A program made the position numbers and the translations under genes. A DNA stretch of 64,000 nt. Origin: Chloroflexi bacterium HGW-Chloroflexi-6. Its GTDB lineage: Bacteria; Chloroflexota; Anaerolineae; Anaerolineales; Villigracilaceae. The DNA is taken from positions 1 through 64,000 of the forward strand of contig PHBU01000002.1 of NCBI GenBank assembly GCA_002840685.1, given 5' to 3'. Positions 21,495 to 32,900 of the stretch are shown here, piece by piece (the stretch's first letter is position 1; every line of letters starts with the position of its first letter). The notes beneath the pieces are model-generated. The model saw only the letters and a program-made list of their open reading frames with translations, searched no databases and had not been told where the DNA came from.

Positions 21495-24053
21495 ATGAAT
21501 ATCCAAAACAGCATAGTCGCAATCTTGAACAAAGAAGGCCAAATAGCAGGCACAGGCTTTCTCGTTGAAAGAAATACGATATTAACCTGTTTTCATGTTG
21601 TTGCACAAGCAAACAGCGGTCCTGGCCAACAGGTAAATGTTCGATTTGAAGCTGATAGCACGGACAAACTGGCAAATGTTGACAATAAACATTGGAGTCC
21701 AAGTGAAGAAATGGATTTAGCGGTTTTGCATATTAGTGAAACGCCTAAATCAGCTACTTATCTTCCAATTGGTATAAGCAATATTGCGGCAGGTAATGAC
21801 TTCCGCACATATGGATATGCAACTGTTGGGCGGGTACAAGGTATTGGGGCAAGGGGAAAAATCATTGACGAAGTTGATCAAGGTAAGTTACTCCAAATCA
21901 GCTCTCAACAAATAGATCATGGCATGAGCGGTGCCCCAGTAATAGATGATGTGCAACAAGCTGTTGTAGGAATAATCTCGTGGGGCAAAAGTTCTCAACG
22001 AGATCTCAAGAATAGAGATACAGTATTTGCAATTAGCTTAGGCTCAATAAGCAGTATTTGGGATAAGCTACCTGCGCCAAAGATAAGTTCGGGACAAAAT
22101 CATAACTCCACTGAAGTTATACACAACTTAAACCCACGAACAGATTTTGTTGGTAGAAACAAAGAAATTATACAGATAATCGATTGGCTACAATCTAAAA
22201 GAGCTATTTTGTATGTTTATGGGATAGGGGGAATAGGGAAAACAGCATTGGTCATTGAAAGTTGTTACCGAATCATCGAAGATGACTTTGCATCAAAAAT
22301 GGGGTTTGAATATTTTATTTGGACAAGCGCCAGAGAGAGAGAAATCGATATCGATGATATTTTAGATACGATTGCGAGAACTCAGGATAAAGTTTTTATC
22401 ACGAGACTGGATCAAGAAGATAAACTGCTAGCTATTATTAAACTTTTATCAAATCACAGAACATTATTGCTTGTAGATAACTACGAACAAATCAAAGACC
22501 CCAAAGTCATAAGTTTTCTTATAAACATTCCTTCGCCAACTAAAATAATAATAACTTCTCGCAAAAGGACCGATGATTTCCCAAATTCAAAGCGATTTCC
22601 TATTAAGCCCTTAGCAAACGAGGAAATTAACGAGCTAATACAGCTTGAACTCGATCGGCTAGGGGAAACCTATCATGATAATAATACTCTTCTGACGGAG
22701 CACTTGATCACATATACGGGGGGATTACCATTGGCCGTTAAGTGGGTTTTAGGCTTATTAGTAGACAGTGGATACTCAATTATAGAAATTGGCACCCTTT
22801 TTTCATCGGCACACGGCACCATCTTTGAGGATCTTTTTGAAAAAGCTTGGAATCTATTAAGTACTCATGAGAAAGATGCTCTCATGAGTATTGCAATATA
22901 TCCGGCATCGGTCAATAAGCTGGAGATTTCAGCAGCTTCTGATGTCAACAAAGATCAGATAGATACTGATGTAACTAGGCTAATGGAGTTATCACTTATT
23001 GAGGCGATTATTAAATCAGGAAATAGCGATATTCGGTTTTCCTTACATCCTTTCACGAGGCAATTTGCTTTAGCTAAAGCAAAAAACGAAACTGGTTTTT
23101 TTTCGAAATGCCTATTGAGAATCTCTGGGTATCTTATTGCAATTACCCAACACTTACCTAATAGCCATGATTGGAAAGATAAGATACTTACACTACACGA
23201 GGATGATATACAGATAATAATTAAGCTTGCGATTATGTTATACGAATCTAGCGAATGGGATGAACTAATAACGCTTAGAGAAAATGTCTGGTATTACCTA
23301 TCAATAAAAGGATATTGGAAAGAAAGAATAAAAATGGATGAGCTAGCCGTTAATGCGGCAGAGATTGTTGGTAACAAAACACTGCGACCTTGGGTACTTG
23401 TTCACACATTAAGTTGGATCACTTTTAAGCAAGGGCATCCTGAAATTTCAGCAGAATATTGCAGACAAGCCTTAAAAATATATCAGGAGCTAGGCAACAA
23501 AAAGGAAATCGCTTTTACGAAAGTAAGGTTAGGCTTGGTTGAGTATGAGCTTAAGAATTACATCTTAGCTGAGACTTTACATACAGATGCTCTTGCCTCT
23601 GCGCGAAAGCTAGATGATCAAGACTTGATATTATGGATACTGGGTAACCTGGGTGATATTTATTCGCATCAAGGATTATTTGAAAAGGCTAGGTCGGTTT
23701 TACATGAAGGTTTGGTAGTTGCTAATCAATTAGGCTGGCCAGTCAGAAGAGGCCTTCTGAATTATAAAATTGCATATTCTTATTTGGTCGAAGGCCTTTA
23801 TTCAAAAGCCATTGAATATTTCAAAAAATCTTTGATAATTCTAGATGTTAGCGAAGGATCACATATAGATATTGTAGCAAGAGCTAACTTGGGGCTTTGT
23901 TTATCGTTCCATAGATTAAGCCAATTTATTGAAGCGAAAGAACTTTACAATAGCACTGTAAAAGGTTTAATATCATCTCTCGATATACACGAGGAATTTG
24001 TAGTAAATATTTTACATGAACTATCTCAAGTATATGAAGTAAATAAAGGTTAG
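21495..24053 (+). CDS. Trypsin-like protease / NB-ARC NTPase / TPR conflict protein
   Basis: A protein of 852 aa from ATG 21495; the track uses a TTG five codons earlier, but the paralog at 35770 aligns from this Met. Residues about 1-200 are a trypsin-like serine protease with triad ILTCFHVV (His), EEMDLAVLHI (Asp) and DHGMSGAPV (Ser). About 220-480 is an NB-ARC/STAND NTPase: DFVGRNKEI, Walker A YGIGGIGKTALV, Walker B LLLVDNYEQ, and GGLPLAVKWVLGL. About 520-850 is mainly TPR-like (AEYCRQALKIYQELGNKKEI). Such proteins are thought to sense a trigger through the repeats and activate the protease. AT-rich codon use and a downstream Nudix-kinase-Nudix trio mark an acquired defence-type island. 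Confidence 0.88.
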   Translation: MNIQNSIVAILNKEGQIAGTGFLVERNTILTCFHVVAQANSGPGQQVNVRFEADSTDKLANVDNKHWSPSEEMDLAVLHISETPKSATYLPIGISNIAAGNDFRTYGYATVGRVQGIGARGKIIDEVDQGKLLQISSQQIDHGMSGAPVIDDVQQAVVGIISWGKSSQRDLKNRDTVFAISLGSISSIWDKLPAPKISSGQNHNSTEVIHNLNPRTDFVGRNKEIIQIIDWLQSKRAILYVYGIGGIGKTALVIESCYRIIEDDFASKMGFEYFIWTSAREREIDIDDILDTIARTQDKVFITRLDQEDKLLAIIKLLSNHRTLLLVDNYEQIKDPKVISFLINIPSPTKIIITSRKRTDDFPNSKRFPIKPLANEEINELIQLELDRLGETYHDNNTLLTEHLITYTGGLPLAVKWVLGLLVDSGYSIIEIGTLFSSAHGTIFEDLFEKAWNLLSTHEKDALMSIAIYPASVNKLEISAASDVNKDQIDTDVTRLMELSLIEAIIKSGNSDIRFSLHPFTRQFALAKAKNETGFFSKCLLRISGYLIAITQHLPNSHDWKDKILTLHEDDIQIIIKLAIMLYESSEWDELITLRENVWYYLSIKGYWKERIKMDELAVNAAEIVGNKTLRPWVLVHTLSWITFKQGHPEISAEYCRQALKIYQELGNKKEIAFTKVRLGLVEYELKNYILAETLHTDALASARKLDDQDLILWILGNLGDIYSHQGLFEKARSVLHEGLVVANQLGWPVRRGLLNYKIAYSYLVEGLYSKAIEYFKKSLIILDVSEGSHIDIVARANLGLCLSFHRLSQFIEAKELYNSTVKGLISSLDIHEEFVVNILHELSQVYEVNKG

Positions 24054-24061
24054 GTGTATTT

Positions 24062-24589
24062 ATGATGCAACAGTATTCTTTGCCACAAGATTTCAAGATT
24101 TTGATACGAGAAAAGAAGCTTGAAATAATTCGAGGGGTGCTGAATTTAAGCAATGACCAAATTGATAAATATATAAAAAAAGAAAAACATCATCGATTTT
24201 CGCTAGTGGTTGCCTTTCAGAATAAAAAATTTCTAATGTTACGCAATAATTACAGAGATTTAGGCTGGGAATTGCCAGGTGGGTCGGTTGATAACGGAGA
24301 AACCTACGAAGAAGCAGCTCGTCGAGAATTACTTGAAGAGGCTGGATTTTTCACCGCGAAAGTCTTTCCTATTTGCGCAATTCTAGCGCAGGTAAATTCC
24401 CCTAAAAAAACATTATATAGCTTTGGAATAGCTTTTGCGACATTGTCTTTTGTAGATACAGGAAAAACTGAACTTCAGACCAAAGAAAAAGAATTTTTTC
24501 TTATCCAACCTGATAAAACAATGTTCGTAAATCATAAAGTGATCAATATAGCGATAAAAAAAATAATAGATTTATCATGTTTGCAATAG
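24062..24589 (+). CDS. Nudix hydrolase 1 of the conflict island
   Basis: A protein of 175 aa. It contains a full Nudix box GGSVDNGETYEEAARRELLE-EAGF (GX5EX7REUXEEXGU) at about residues 75-98, with all four metal-binding Glu/Arg positions intact. The first 50 residues precede the fold and are helical (NLSNDQIDKYIKKEK). Nudix enzymes cleave nucleoside diphosphates linked to another group. It lies 8 bases after the trypsin-NB-ARC gene and 13 before the kinase-like gene, so these are one transcription unit. The substrate cannot be read from sequence. Confidence 0.88.
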   Translation: MMQQYSLPQDFKILIREKKLEIIRGVLNLSNDQIDKYIKKEKHHRFSLVVAFQNKKFLMLRNNYRDLGWELPGGSVDNGETYEEAARRELLEEAGFFTAKVFPICAILAQVNSPKKTLYSFGIAFATLSFVDTGKTELQTKEKEFFLIQPDKTMFVNHKVINIAIKKIIDLSCLQ

Positions 24590-24602
24590 AATCTCAACGC
24601 CC

Positions 24603-25823
24603 ATGAAACTATTATTCGATATCAAAGAAGTAAAAGAATACATAGAATCTATTAATCAAAAGTTACATATTTTCAAGCAAGATTTTTATATTGAAGAGAT
24701 TTTGGGAGGATTTATAAATAAAATTTATCTTATAAAAGATCAAAATGGTTCTATTATCCTGAAACAGACTTGGCCTTATTTTTACACTAGTGGGCCATCA
24801 TGGCCATTGAGTTTAGCAAGATTTTCGGTAGAAGTTACTTGTTTATTGAAATTCAATGATATAGCTCCTGGTTTTTCTCCAAGAGTCATTTATCGAGATT
24901 ATTCAAACAAAATAATACTGATGGAATATTTACTCAACTATAAGAGCATAGACAATTTTATAGATAATTACTTTACTATACCTCAATTGGCTGAGCAGTT
25001 AGCTTATTTTTTGGCTCATATAACCTTCCATACATCAGATTTTTCCATAAGCAGTACATCCAAAAAGGTTCTAGCAAAGAAACTAATTAATCCATCCATA
25101 GTTAGTATCTCTGAAAATTTAGTTTTTTCAGACCCATTTATTAGGAACGAAAAACCCCTATCTAAATCTTATTTGGATGATGAAAGAAATGCCATACTAT
25201 GTGATCCCGAAATAAAATATGAACTTGCTATATTGAAGAATAGATTTATTAATTACCCTCAATCTCTTTTACATGGGGACTTGCATCAAGGCAGTATTTT
25301 ATCTAATGGCACCAATATTAAGATCATTGATCCTGAATTCGGTTTTTTAGGCCCGATAGGATATGACTTAGGTTTAGTTCTATCAACGCTAATCACATCT
25401 TTTGTAAGTTTGAGTGAAGAAAGCCCAAACACTCCCAGCATGAAAGTGTATTTTAGAAATACCATTAAGGATTTTTGGTTCAACTACAAAAAGATTTTTC
25501 TCGAACTGTGGGAGAAGGATACAACGGGCCATATGTTTAATCAAGCCTATTGGGATTTTGAAGGCGGTAATGAAAAGTTTACATGCTACAAAAATGATTA
25601 CATGATACAAATACTACAAGATTCTTGCGGTTATGCCGGAAGCAGAATACTGGCAGGTACTATTGGTAGTATCACCTTTCCCTGCATCGAAAAAATATCA
25701 GGCAGTAATAATAAAAAAAATGTCGAAATAAGAGCAATAAATATTGGTAAAAAACTTGTTTTGAAAAGAAAAAATATCAATGAAGTTAGCACAATCTTGG
25801 ATTTGATTACTGAAACGGATTAA
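24603..25823 (+). CDS. MtnK-like sugar kinase (APH fold)
   Basis: A protein of 406 aa, the usual length of 5-methylthioribose kinase. The APH-fold catalytic loop is LLHGDLHQGSIL and the metal-binding motif is IIDPEFGFLGPIGYDLG, the form seen in MtnK and not in aminoglycoside kinases. The C-terminal QDSCGYAGSRILAGTIGS also fits MtnK, where the family has a GxxGxKxxRRxxG segment. MtnK phosphorylates methylthioribose in methionine salvage. No other salvage gene is nearby; instead it is sandwiched between two Nudix genes after a trypsin-NB-ARC gene. It may therefore have been recruited to modify a nucleotide-derived metabolite (inference). Confidence 0.75.
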   Translation: MKLLFDIKEVKEYIESINQKLHIFKQDFYIEEILGGFINKIYLIKDQNGSIILKQTWPYFYTSGPSWPLSLARFSVEVTCLLKFNDIAPGFSPRVIYRDYSNKIILMEYLLNYKSIDNFIDNYFTIPQLAEQLAYFLAHITFHTSDFSISSTSKKVLAKKLINPSIVSISENLVFSDPFIRNEKPLSKSYLDDERNAILCDPEIKYELAILKNRFINYPQSLLHGDLHQGSILSNGTNIKIIDPEFGFLGPIGYDLGLVLSTLITSFVSLSEESPNTPSMKVYFRNTIKDFWFNYKKIFLELWEKDTTGHMFNQAYWDFEGGNEKFTCYKNDYMIQILQDSCGYAGSRILAGTIGSITFPCIEKISGSNNKKNVEIRAINIGKKLVLKRKNINEVSTILDLITETD

Positions 25824-25830
25824 ATTAGCC

Positions 25831-26295
25831 ATGAAGTCTTTTTTCTTAGTTCTCGCGAACTCATTAAGAAATACATTTTGGAAAATTATTGGGGCAAAAA
25901 CTGTTGGCGTAAGAATAATTGCAGTAAATAACTACGATGAAGTGTTGTTAGTAAAACACACATATAAGCCAGGATGGCATCTTCCCGGAGGAGGCATTAA
26001 GCGCAATGAAACACTTTTTGAGGCTGCAATCCGAGAGCTTTACGAGGAAACAGGTACAAAGATAACTAACATAAAATTCCTGGGGATATATAATGATTTC
26101 TCTGAAGGCAGAAATGATCACATAGTTTTGTTTACAGGAAGTGTTATTACAACTGTAACTGTAAACAGCTTCGAAATTGAGGATCTAAAGTTTTTTTCTA
26201 GAGATGAATTCCCCAAAGATTTAGATATGCATTGCAAAAATAAAATATATCAATTTCTGGATTGTGAGCCTAGTGCTCATATTGGAAAATGGTAA
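25831..26295 (+). CDS. Nudix hydrolase 2 of the conflict island
   Basis: A protein of 154 aa. Nudix box GGGIKRNETLFEAAIRELYE-ETGT at about residues 51-74 with all key residues present, preceded by KPGWHLPGG. It resembles MutT/ADP-ribose-pyrophosphatase-type Nudix proteins but the substrate is unknown. It starts 8 bases after the kinase gene and is the last gene of the cassette. It is only distantly similar to Nudix 1, so the two likely act on different substrates or at different steps. Confidence 0.88.
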   Translation: MKSFFLVLANSLRNTFWKIIGAKTVGVRIIAVNNYDEVLLVKHTYKPGWHLPGGGIKRNETLFEAAIRELYEETGTKITNIKFLGIYNDFSEGRNDHIVLFTGSVITTVTVNSFEIEDLKFFSRDEFPKDLDMHCKNKIYQFLDCEPSAHIGKW

Positions 26296-26876
26296 TGTCA
26301 GTGTTGGCTTATCTCAACTTTCATGCCCAACTGGAATGAGAATCGGAGCAGGTTGATACGGGTTACTACTTGGCGGGACACATGCCTTGGCAGGCGTTGC
26401 GGCTTTGCGTAAAACCTGAACTCTGTACTCTATGTTCCACATTCTGCACCCTAAAATCATGTAATTTCGAATTTCTTACCCCACTTGGCTACAAAAACAG
26501 ACGTTTTGTGACAGTTTTCCACCACTTTCTGCGAATCTTAGAGCCGGATTTGTGACTAGCTTATGCGGTTTCTCAAAAAATGGGGGAATGTATCGTCATT
26601 ATGGCTGGTTTTAGCGCCAAAGCGAGTGAATATTCCAAAAATCTGTATCTCAGGGGTGCGGAACATGGGCTATGGGTCAAGAAAATAACATTTTGGATGG
26701 GTTCGCCGAGCAGGCGCAAAACTAGGCTTGATTTGGGCAGGTGGAGTCGCTTGTGCATGGAAATTTGATTGTTTTTCCACGTGGTGATATGAAAATGTTT
26801 TCGAAGAGTTGTAAACCCCAGATTTTGAGGCTTACTTGCCATACCAAAATCATGCAATACACCAAGACCAAATTAT
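26296..26876. other. Gene-free stretch after the conflict island
   Basis: About 580 bases of low-GC DNA with only short ORFs lacking any recognisable feature. It separates the plus-strand cassette from the convergent SLH gene and may hold decayed sequence; I see no identifiable remnant. Confidence 0.4.
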
Positions 26877-26919
26877 AAAAGTATCCTGATTGCCTGAAAA
26901 AACAAACCAGGATACTTTT
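26877..26919 (-). terminator. Terminator of the SLH gene
   Basis: AAAAGTATCCTG ... CAGGATACTTTT: perfect 12-base arms, T-run on either strand, 19 bases after the SLH protein stop. Confidence 0.8.
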
Positions 26920-26937
26920 ATGATTTTCTATGAGCTT

Positions 26938-29900
26938 TTACGGCAACCCGAACGTTTTAACTATAAAGACCGCCATCTGTGCCCTTGTGACTGAATTCTC
27001 CGGGCAGTAGTTGCCTGCTCCACAACCACTGGTGATGCCTTCAGCAGCCAACCGCTTGATCCATCTTGCCGCCCAATAATCGGCGGGAACATCTGCAAAG
27101 CCGGAGCCATCTCCAAGGGCGGGCGGAGCATAACCAGAACCATTTTTGGCCTTAAGCAGAAAGACCGCCATTTGGGCCCGCGTTACGGGAGCTTCAGGAC
27201 AGTAGTTGCCACCTCCACAGCCGCTAGTGATGCCTTCTGCGGCCAACTGCTTGATCCATTTTGCAGCCCAATGGCTTGTTGCCACATCCCCAAAACCAGT
27301 GCTGCCACCAACCAATGGAGGCGTATAGCTTTTGCCATGCATACTCTTAAGCAGGAAGACTGCCATTTGAGCGCGAGTGACAGTGCTGTCAGGACAGTAG
27401 AGAAGGTTCGGGGTTGTAGCACAACCTCCAGTGATGCCAGCATTGTATAGGCGCTCAATGAACGACCAGGCCCAGTAAGTAACTGGAACATCTTCAAAAG
27501 TTGCTACCGGGCTTCCTGTTGAAAATGACCAAAATGCAATAATGTTGCCATTGGCATAGGTTGTCCCAGCAGCATTGCTTGCCCGAACATGCCAGTAATA
27601 CGTTGTGCTTGCCGCCAGCCTGGATAGATTGGCAGAAGTATTGGCTCCTACTGAAACCCAGTTCGAACAGGTATTATCGTCGCTTGTGTCAAAACAATAC
27701 TCATACGATGTTGCGCCACTGCTGGAACCCCATAGCAAGGCCAGGCTCGTGGATTGATCAGACGCACCATTGACCGGGGATGCTTTGTCGAAGGCACCAG
27801 GATGCGTTGTATCTGTAATAGCAGATGCAACATAATCCTGATTAACCAAAGTATTCTCCAAGCTGGTATACTGCCGATTTTCTGGCGCAAAAGTGTACCC
27901 AGTCTTTGATGGCGTTACAGTTCCACTCCAGCCAAATGGAACCGCGATAGTGTAAAGCCCCGTATCACCCGCCGTAACCACCTTCGCCTCGCCATCAACG
28001 TAACTCAAGGTGACGCCAGATGTGCCGGCGTTACCAGAAATGGTGACAAATGGCTCAAGGATAACAGGCTCGGTGGCATAAACTGGGTAAGGTTCGGATA
28101 GGTTGCCGACTCCGTCCTCGGCCACAATCCAGACCACGCGGCGTTCATCATACGTCCAGGCCAGGGTGCTGGTGTAAGGTTGCGTGACCACAGAATCCTG
28201 CATGAGCGGATCGTTGTCCAGGTGGAGTTGTGCAACTCCAGACAGATTGTTATAAGCGTAGATGTTCAAGGTGCGCTCATTGCCCTGACCTGGCTCCGCA
28301 GCGGCAGAAACATCAGGCGCGAAGGAGTCTATATAGTAAGTGGCGCTGTAAATCTCAGAGATGTTCCCGGCCGCGTCACGATATTGAACGTAGAACGTTC
28401 CTTCGGGTTGGGTTGGGTCAACTGGCACTTCGGCCGATTCGATGAAGGACTGCCAGAAAGCATCCGTCAGGTTGGGGTCGAAGCCAAAGCGGAGTTCAAC
28501 TGCATCGCGGGCAATGACCGGTTCTTCGAACAGCTGTTCCGACTGGCCACATCCCAAATCACCTTCTTCCCAACATCCCCAATCTTCCCAATAACTATAT
28601 TCCCCAAAGTACAGGGTAGTTGTGGCAGCATCCACAGGCAGTACAGATGGGTCGACATACAAGTAGCCTGCCTGAGGTTGGGTATCGTAAATAAATTGCA
28701 GAGTAGTGATACCCGATATGTTGCCGGCGTCATCCTGGAAGCGGGCATATACAGTTTTCAAGCCATCTCCGCCTTGTGGGGTGTAGTTGGCGACTGGTGA
28801 GAAGGGCTGCCACTCGGCATCTGCAAAAGCAATCTCTTCACTTAGCTGGATCTTTGACAGGCCGCTGTTGTCGTCATAGCCATCGACGAATAGGGCTACA
28901 CTACCATCTTCGGTTGCCTGGAGTGTCATGGTAGAGACTGTGTCACCAGGATCAGAACTTAGTTGCATGGCACTCATTTCGCCTGCAGATTCAGGCTGCA
29001 ATGGGATGTCATCTGTCAATAAAAGTTCGCCGCTGGGACGATGGGCATCGTACAGGATGTCGTCAAAATAAGCGGCATGTATTTTGCCATTGGAATCTTT
29101 GAAACGGGCATAGACAAAACGCGGCTCAACCGGCGAACCGGTTGTCGAGATGGTCCAGGGAAGCCTGGGGGCAAAGGGCTGCCAGGATGCACCCGTGAAA
29201 TCGTCACGGTCACTGAGCATCATTTCCACCGCAAATGGCGCGCACAGGCTCAGTGTGACAGTTACAGTGGATGTATACAGCGCGCCGTCATTGATGAGCA
29301 CCTGCGGCGCATCACAAGTCAGCTCCGGTTTTGGGTCCGGCGCCGGCATTTCGGGTTGGACGGTTGAAGGCGGGACAACCGCTTCAGGCCGCACAGCCGC
29401 TAGGAATCCCGGCTGGTGGTGGTAACTCGTGCTTCCAATCGTGGTTGTGGTAGGCAGGCCAATGCCCCCGGATGTGAACATGAGCTGGTATTGGGCCGAT
29501 TGCAAAGGCGGGGTGAGCACGCCGTTGCCAAAAACGCCAACCGGGAATCCGTAACGGTCAAAGCCGGGGATTTCCATCGGGATGGCCTGGCTGCCGGCTT
29601 CGTAGCCGTTCAACAGGGTGTATTGGGAACTGGCAGAGACCGGGGAATCGGTCACCTGCCCGAGCGTGCCGCGCGCGCTGTAGTTGTCTGAAGCGTGGGC
29701 GCCGCTGCCAGCGACGAGAACATAATCGAACAGGCGATAGTTGGACGAGTTCGGCCGGCCGGGGTTGACGTCGAAATAAATTTCGTGCCTGACAATTTCA
29801 GAAAGCAGGCCAACGCCATCGATGACCTGGGCATAGGCCGGCCAGGATTGGCGGCTGATGGCCGGGATTTGCCACAGCCGGTCAGGAGAAGGCTGCTCCC

Positions 29901-32900
29901 ACTCGGTCCAATTATGCCCATTATTCGAGAAGCGGGCAGCGTAGACGCCACTGCCCTGGTCACTGGCATCGACATTGAGCACAACCAGACTCTGGCTGGT
30001 CTCGTTGGCTCCGCTGTTGAAGGTGAAATTGACCTGCGGGGGCACGTTGTCGTAGCGCAGGATGAAGACTGTATTCCAGGATTCAGCCAGGTTGCCGACC
30101 TTGTCGACAGTGCGAACCCGCAGGTAGCCGGTACAGGCCGAATCCGCCGCGCACAAAGGCTCCAGGGCGTGATAAGAATTTGCGGTAATTAGTGTTGCAC
30201 TGGTTCCCGCCGAATTGGGCCCCCAGTAGATGTAATAGCCGGCAATGCCCGAGCCTTCATCGTGGGCAACCGACCAGGAGAAATCGGCCAGGCTGGTTGC
30301 CTTTTGCCAATCGGTGCTGATTCCAGCCGCGTGGGTGACGTCGGATGGATTCTCAGGCGGGGTGTTATCGTAGCGGAAGGTGAACAGGGTTGCCCACGAA
30401 GTCCAATTGCCGGCCACATCCTGGGTGCGGGCGCGCAGGTAGTAGGTACCGGTTGGTACACCGGCGGGGAAAGGCTTCCAAGTGAGTGGCTCGGAAGCCA
30501 GAACGTTTGTATAGCCAATCCCATTCGGGTCGCTGCCGAAATAGAGTTGGTAGCCGCGCACGCCGGAGAGATTGTCCGTGGCTGCATCCCAGGCAAAAGT
30601 GGGGATGTTGTGCGTATTTTGCCAGACATTGTTAGGCGGGCTGTTGGTTTCGCGCAGGTTGACCGGCAGGGAGGGCGGGGTGCGGTCGACCTGGAAGGCA
30701 AACGAGCGGGTAGATTCGACATTGCCAACTTTATCGAGGCTGTAATACTCGACCGTGTGCGTACCATCGCTGTCGATGGGGATAGTGGCCGTACTGCCGA
30801 TGACGGTTTGCAACGCGCCGCCATTCAGGCGATAGTGAACGCTTTGCTCGCCAGAGTGGGCGTTACCGGTGCCCCTATCAGCAGCGTTCAGCCTGACCTC
30901 GACAGGCTGGTTATACCAGGCAGGCCACAGGCTGGTATTCGCTTGCCCATTCAAGCTGGGCGTGGTGACGGGCGCGGCCAGGTCAATCAGCAAAGTAACA
31001 AGGCGGCTGGCGGCAGATTGCCCGGCCGGGTTGAATGCTGTGTATTTGTCATATACAACAAAATAAATTTCATTCCTACCACTCATGCCCGTGCGTGTAT
31101 GGCTCCAATTAGACAGGCCCGTGTGGGAACTTTGGGCGCCGCAACCATCGCCGGAGCAGCGAACTTCAATCCTGCTCAGCTGGCCTTCCGGGTCGGAGGC
31201 TGTTCCCGCAAACATCCAGGATGTTTCCCGGCTGAAAATTTGGGTCTCTGTGAGGCCATTAGATGTCTGGAAATTAATGGTCGGTAATCCATTAGGGGAA
31301 AGGATAGAGAAAGAACGTGTTGCGCTCCAGGGACTGATCGCTAATTCTGGATCGCGCGCGCGTACACGCCATTGATAGGTGCCATATTTGTAATCCAGGC
31401 TTGTAGGTCGCCACACCATCGTATCAAGCCAGGAGCTGGTAAAACTTACTTCAGATCCAATAATTTCAACCTGAAAGTTAAGATGGTTTTTTTCTGGATC
31501 ACCTCCGCTAGACCAATATAAGGTTGGCGCTTCATTGGCCTGACTGAAACCATCTTGTGGCGATTTGGAATTTGGGGAAAAAGGAGCCAAGTTACAAGCA
31601 AGAGATGAAGATGATGAACTTGCAACACCTTGCAGATTTGTTTGAGCATTGGCATCACACCTGCTGCTTAGCCCAATATAAAAATTTCCTGTTCCATAAT
31701 CCCTGATATCACTATCTTGATTTATTCGCTCTGGGTTTGTTGTGTTTGCCCAGACGACAAACTGAGTCGCTTCACAAATATGCCATTCCTGATTTTTTCC
31801 ATCTCTTTGATCCCATAAAATTAATTTTGCACCAAAATCTTTAGTGGATCCAGGAACTGCTAAAACTAGATTTGATTCTGCATGCCTGATACGAAAATCG
31901 CCATTGACCCCGTTTATAGGCTCAAGCTTCCAGAGCGCACCATCTTCTGGTGAACAGCTACGCTGAGTAACTGCTTGACCTTTCTTTGTTCCGGTCAAAC
32001 AAAATTGATTTATTGCCGGTGCCAAGTAGTAAGTACCGTTTCCAAAAGGAATAGCTAACCACCGTTGAGCAATCAATGATTTCCAAGGCTGTTGGACAAC
32101 TGGGGCATCCCAATATGTGAAGTATGGTTTCAAATGCTGCTTATCCCATGGGTCGTAAGATAATTGATTTTTTGCGGTCAGCACCATTTCATTTGAAAGT
32201 GAACGAATTAAATATGCCTTATCTTCAGACAAGCTACTACCAGGATCCAAATTCTTTGTAGGAAACTTTACTGCTTTGGGAGTGAATGGAATTGTAACTA
32301 ATGGTACCTCTACAGATTTATACAAATCAGTTACATCATAAAAATAAACCGCTTTCTCGCGTTCTTCACCGCATCCACGTCCTTCTGAGAGTGGATACTT
32401 ATAAAATGCGATTTGTGAACCAGATGGGGTTGGGCAAGTGCTATTTTTGAAAAATTGCTTACTACCAACCTGTTCTCCATTATCAATATGTTCAAGGAAT
32501 GTTGAATTATCGCTGTGATTTACTTTCCAGCGGGAAAACACTTGACCATTAATTGGAGCATAGTCAAGATTAGCATGATTCGTTTGAAGAGAAGGTAAGG
32601 GTTCTTTCGTACCATAATTAATTAAATCCATATGAACATGTACCCCATCCCAACCTCCACCACAAGCTCCTGTTGCAGCATCTTCAGCCAAGTCCGCAAT
32701 GTATTGGTTTTTTTCTACTCTCTGTACATGTGTTGGCTTAATATTGGTAATATGAACAAGCCTTACAGCCCAGCCATTTTCAAAATCTATAATTACCCAG
32801 CATTGTTGAGTGCTGCTTCTTATTATTTTTCCACTAGCAGGAGCAACGATAGGATCATAAACGATTTTGCCATTATCGTCTTTAGTGGCTTTTGGAGAAA

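Noticed and set aside
30262-31287. Plus-strand 341-aa ORF inside the SLH gene
   Set aside because: Gly/Arg-rich antisense frame with no domain; shadow of the repetitive SLH protein.
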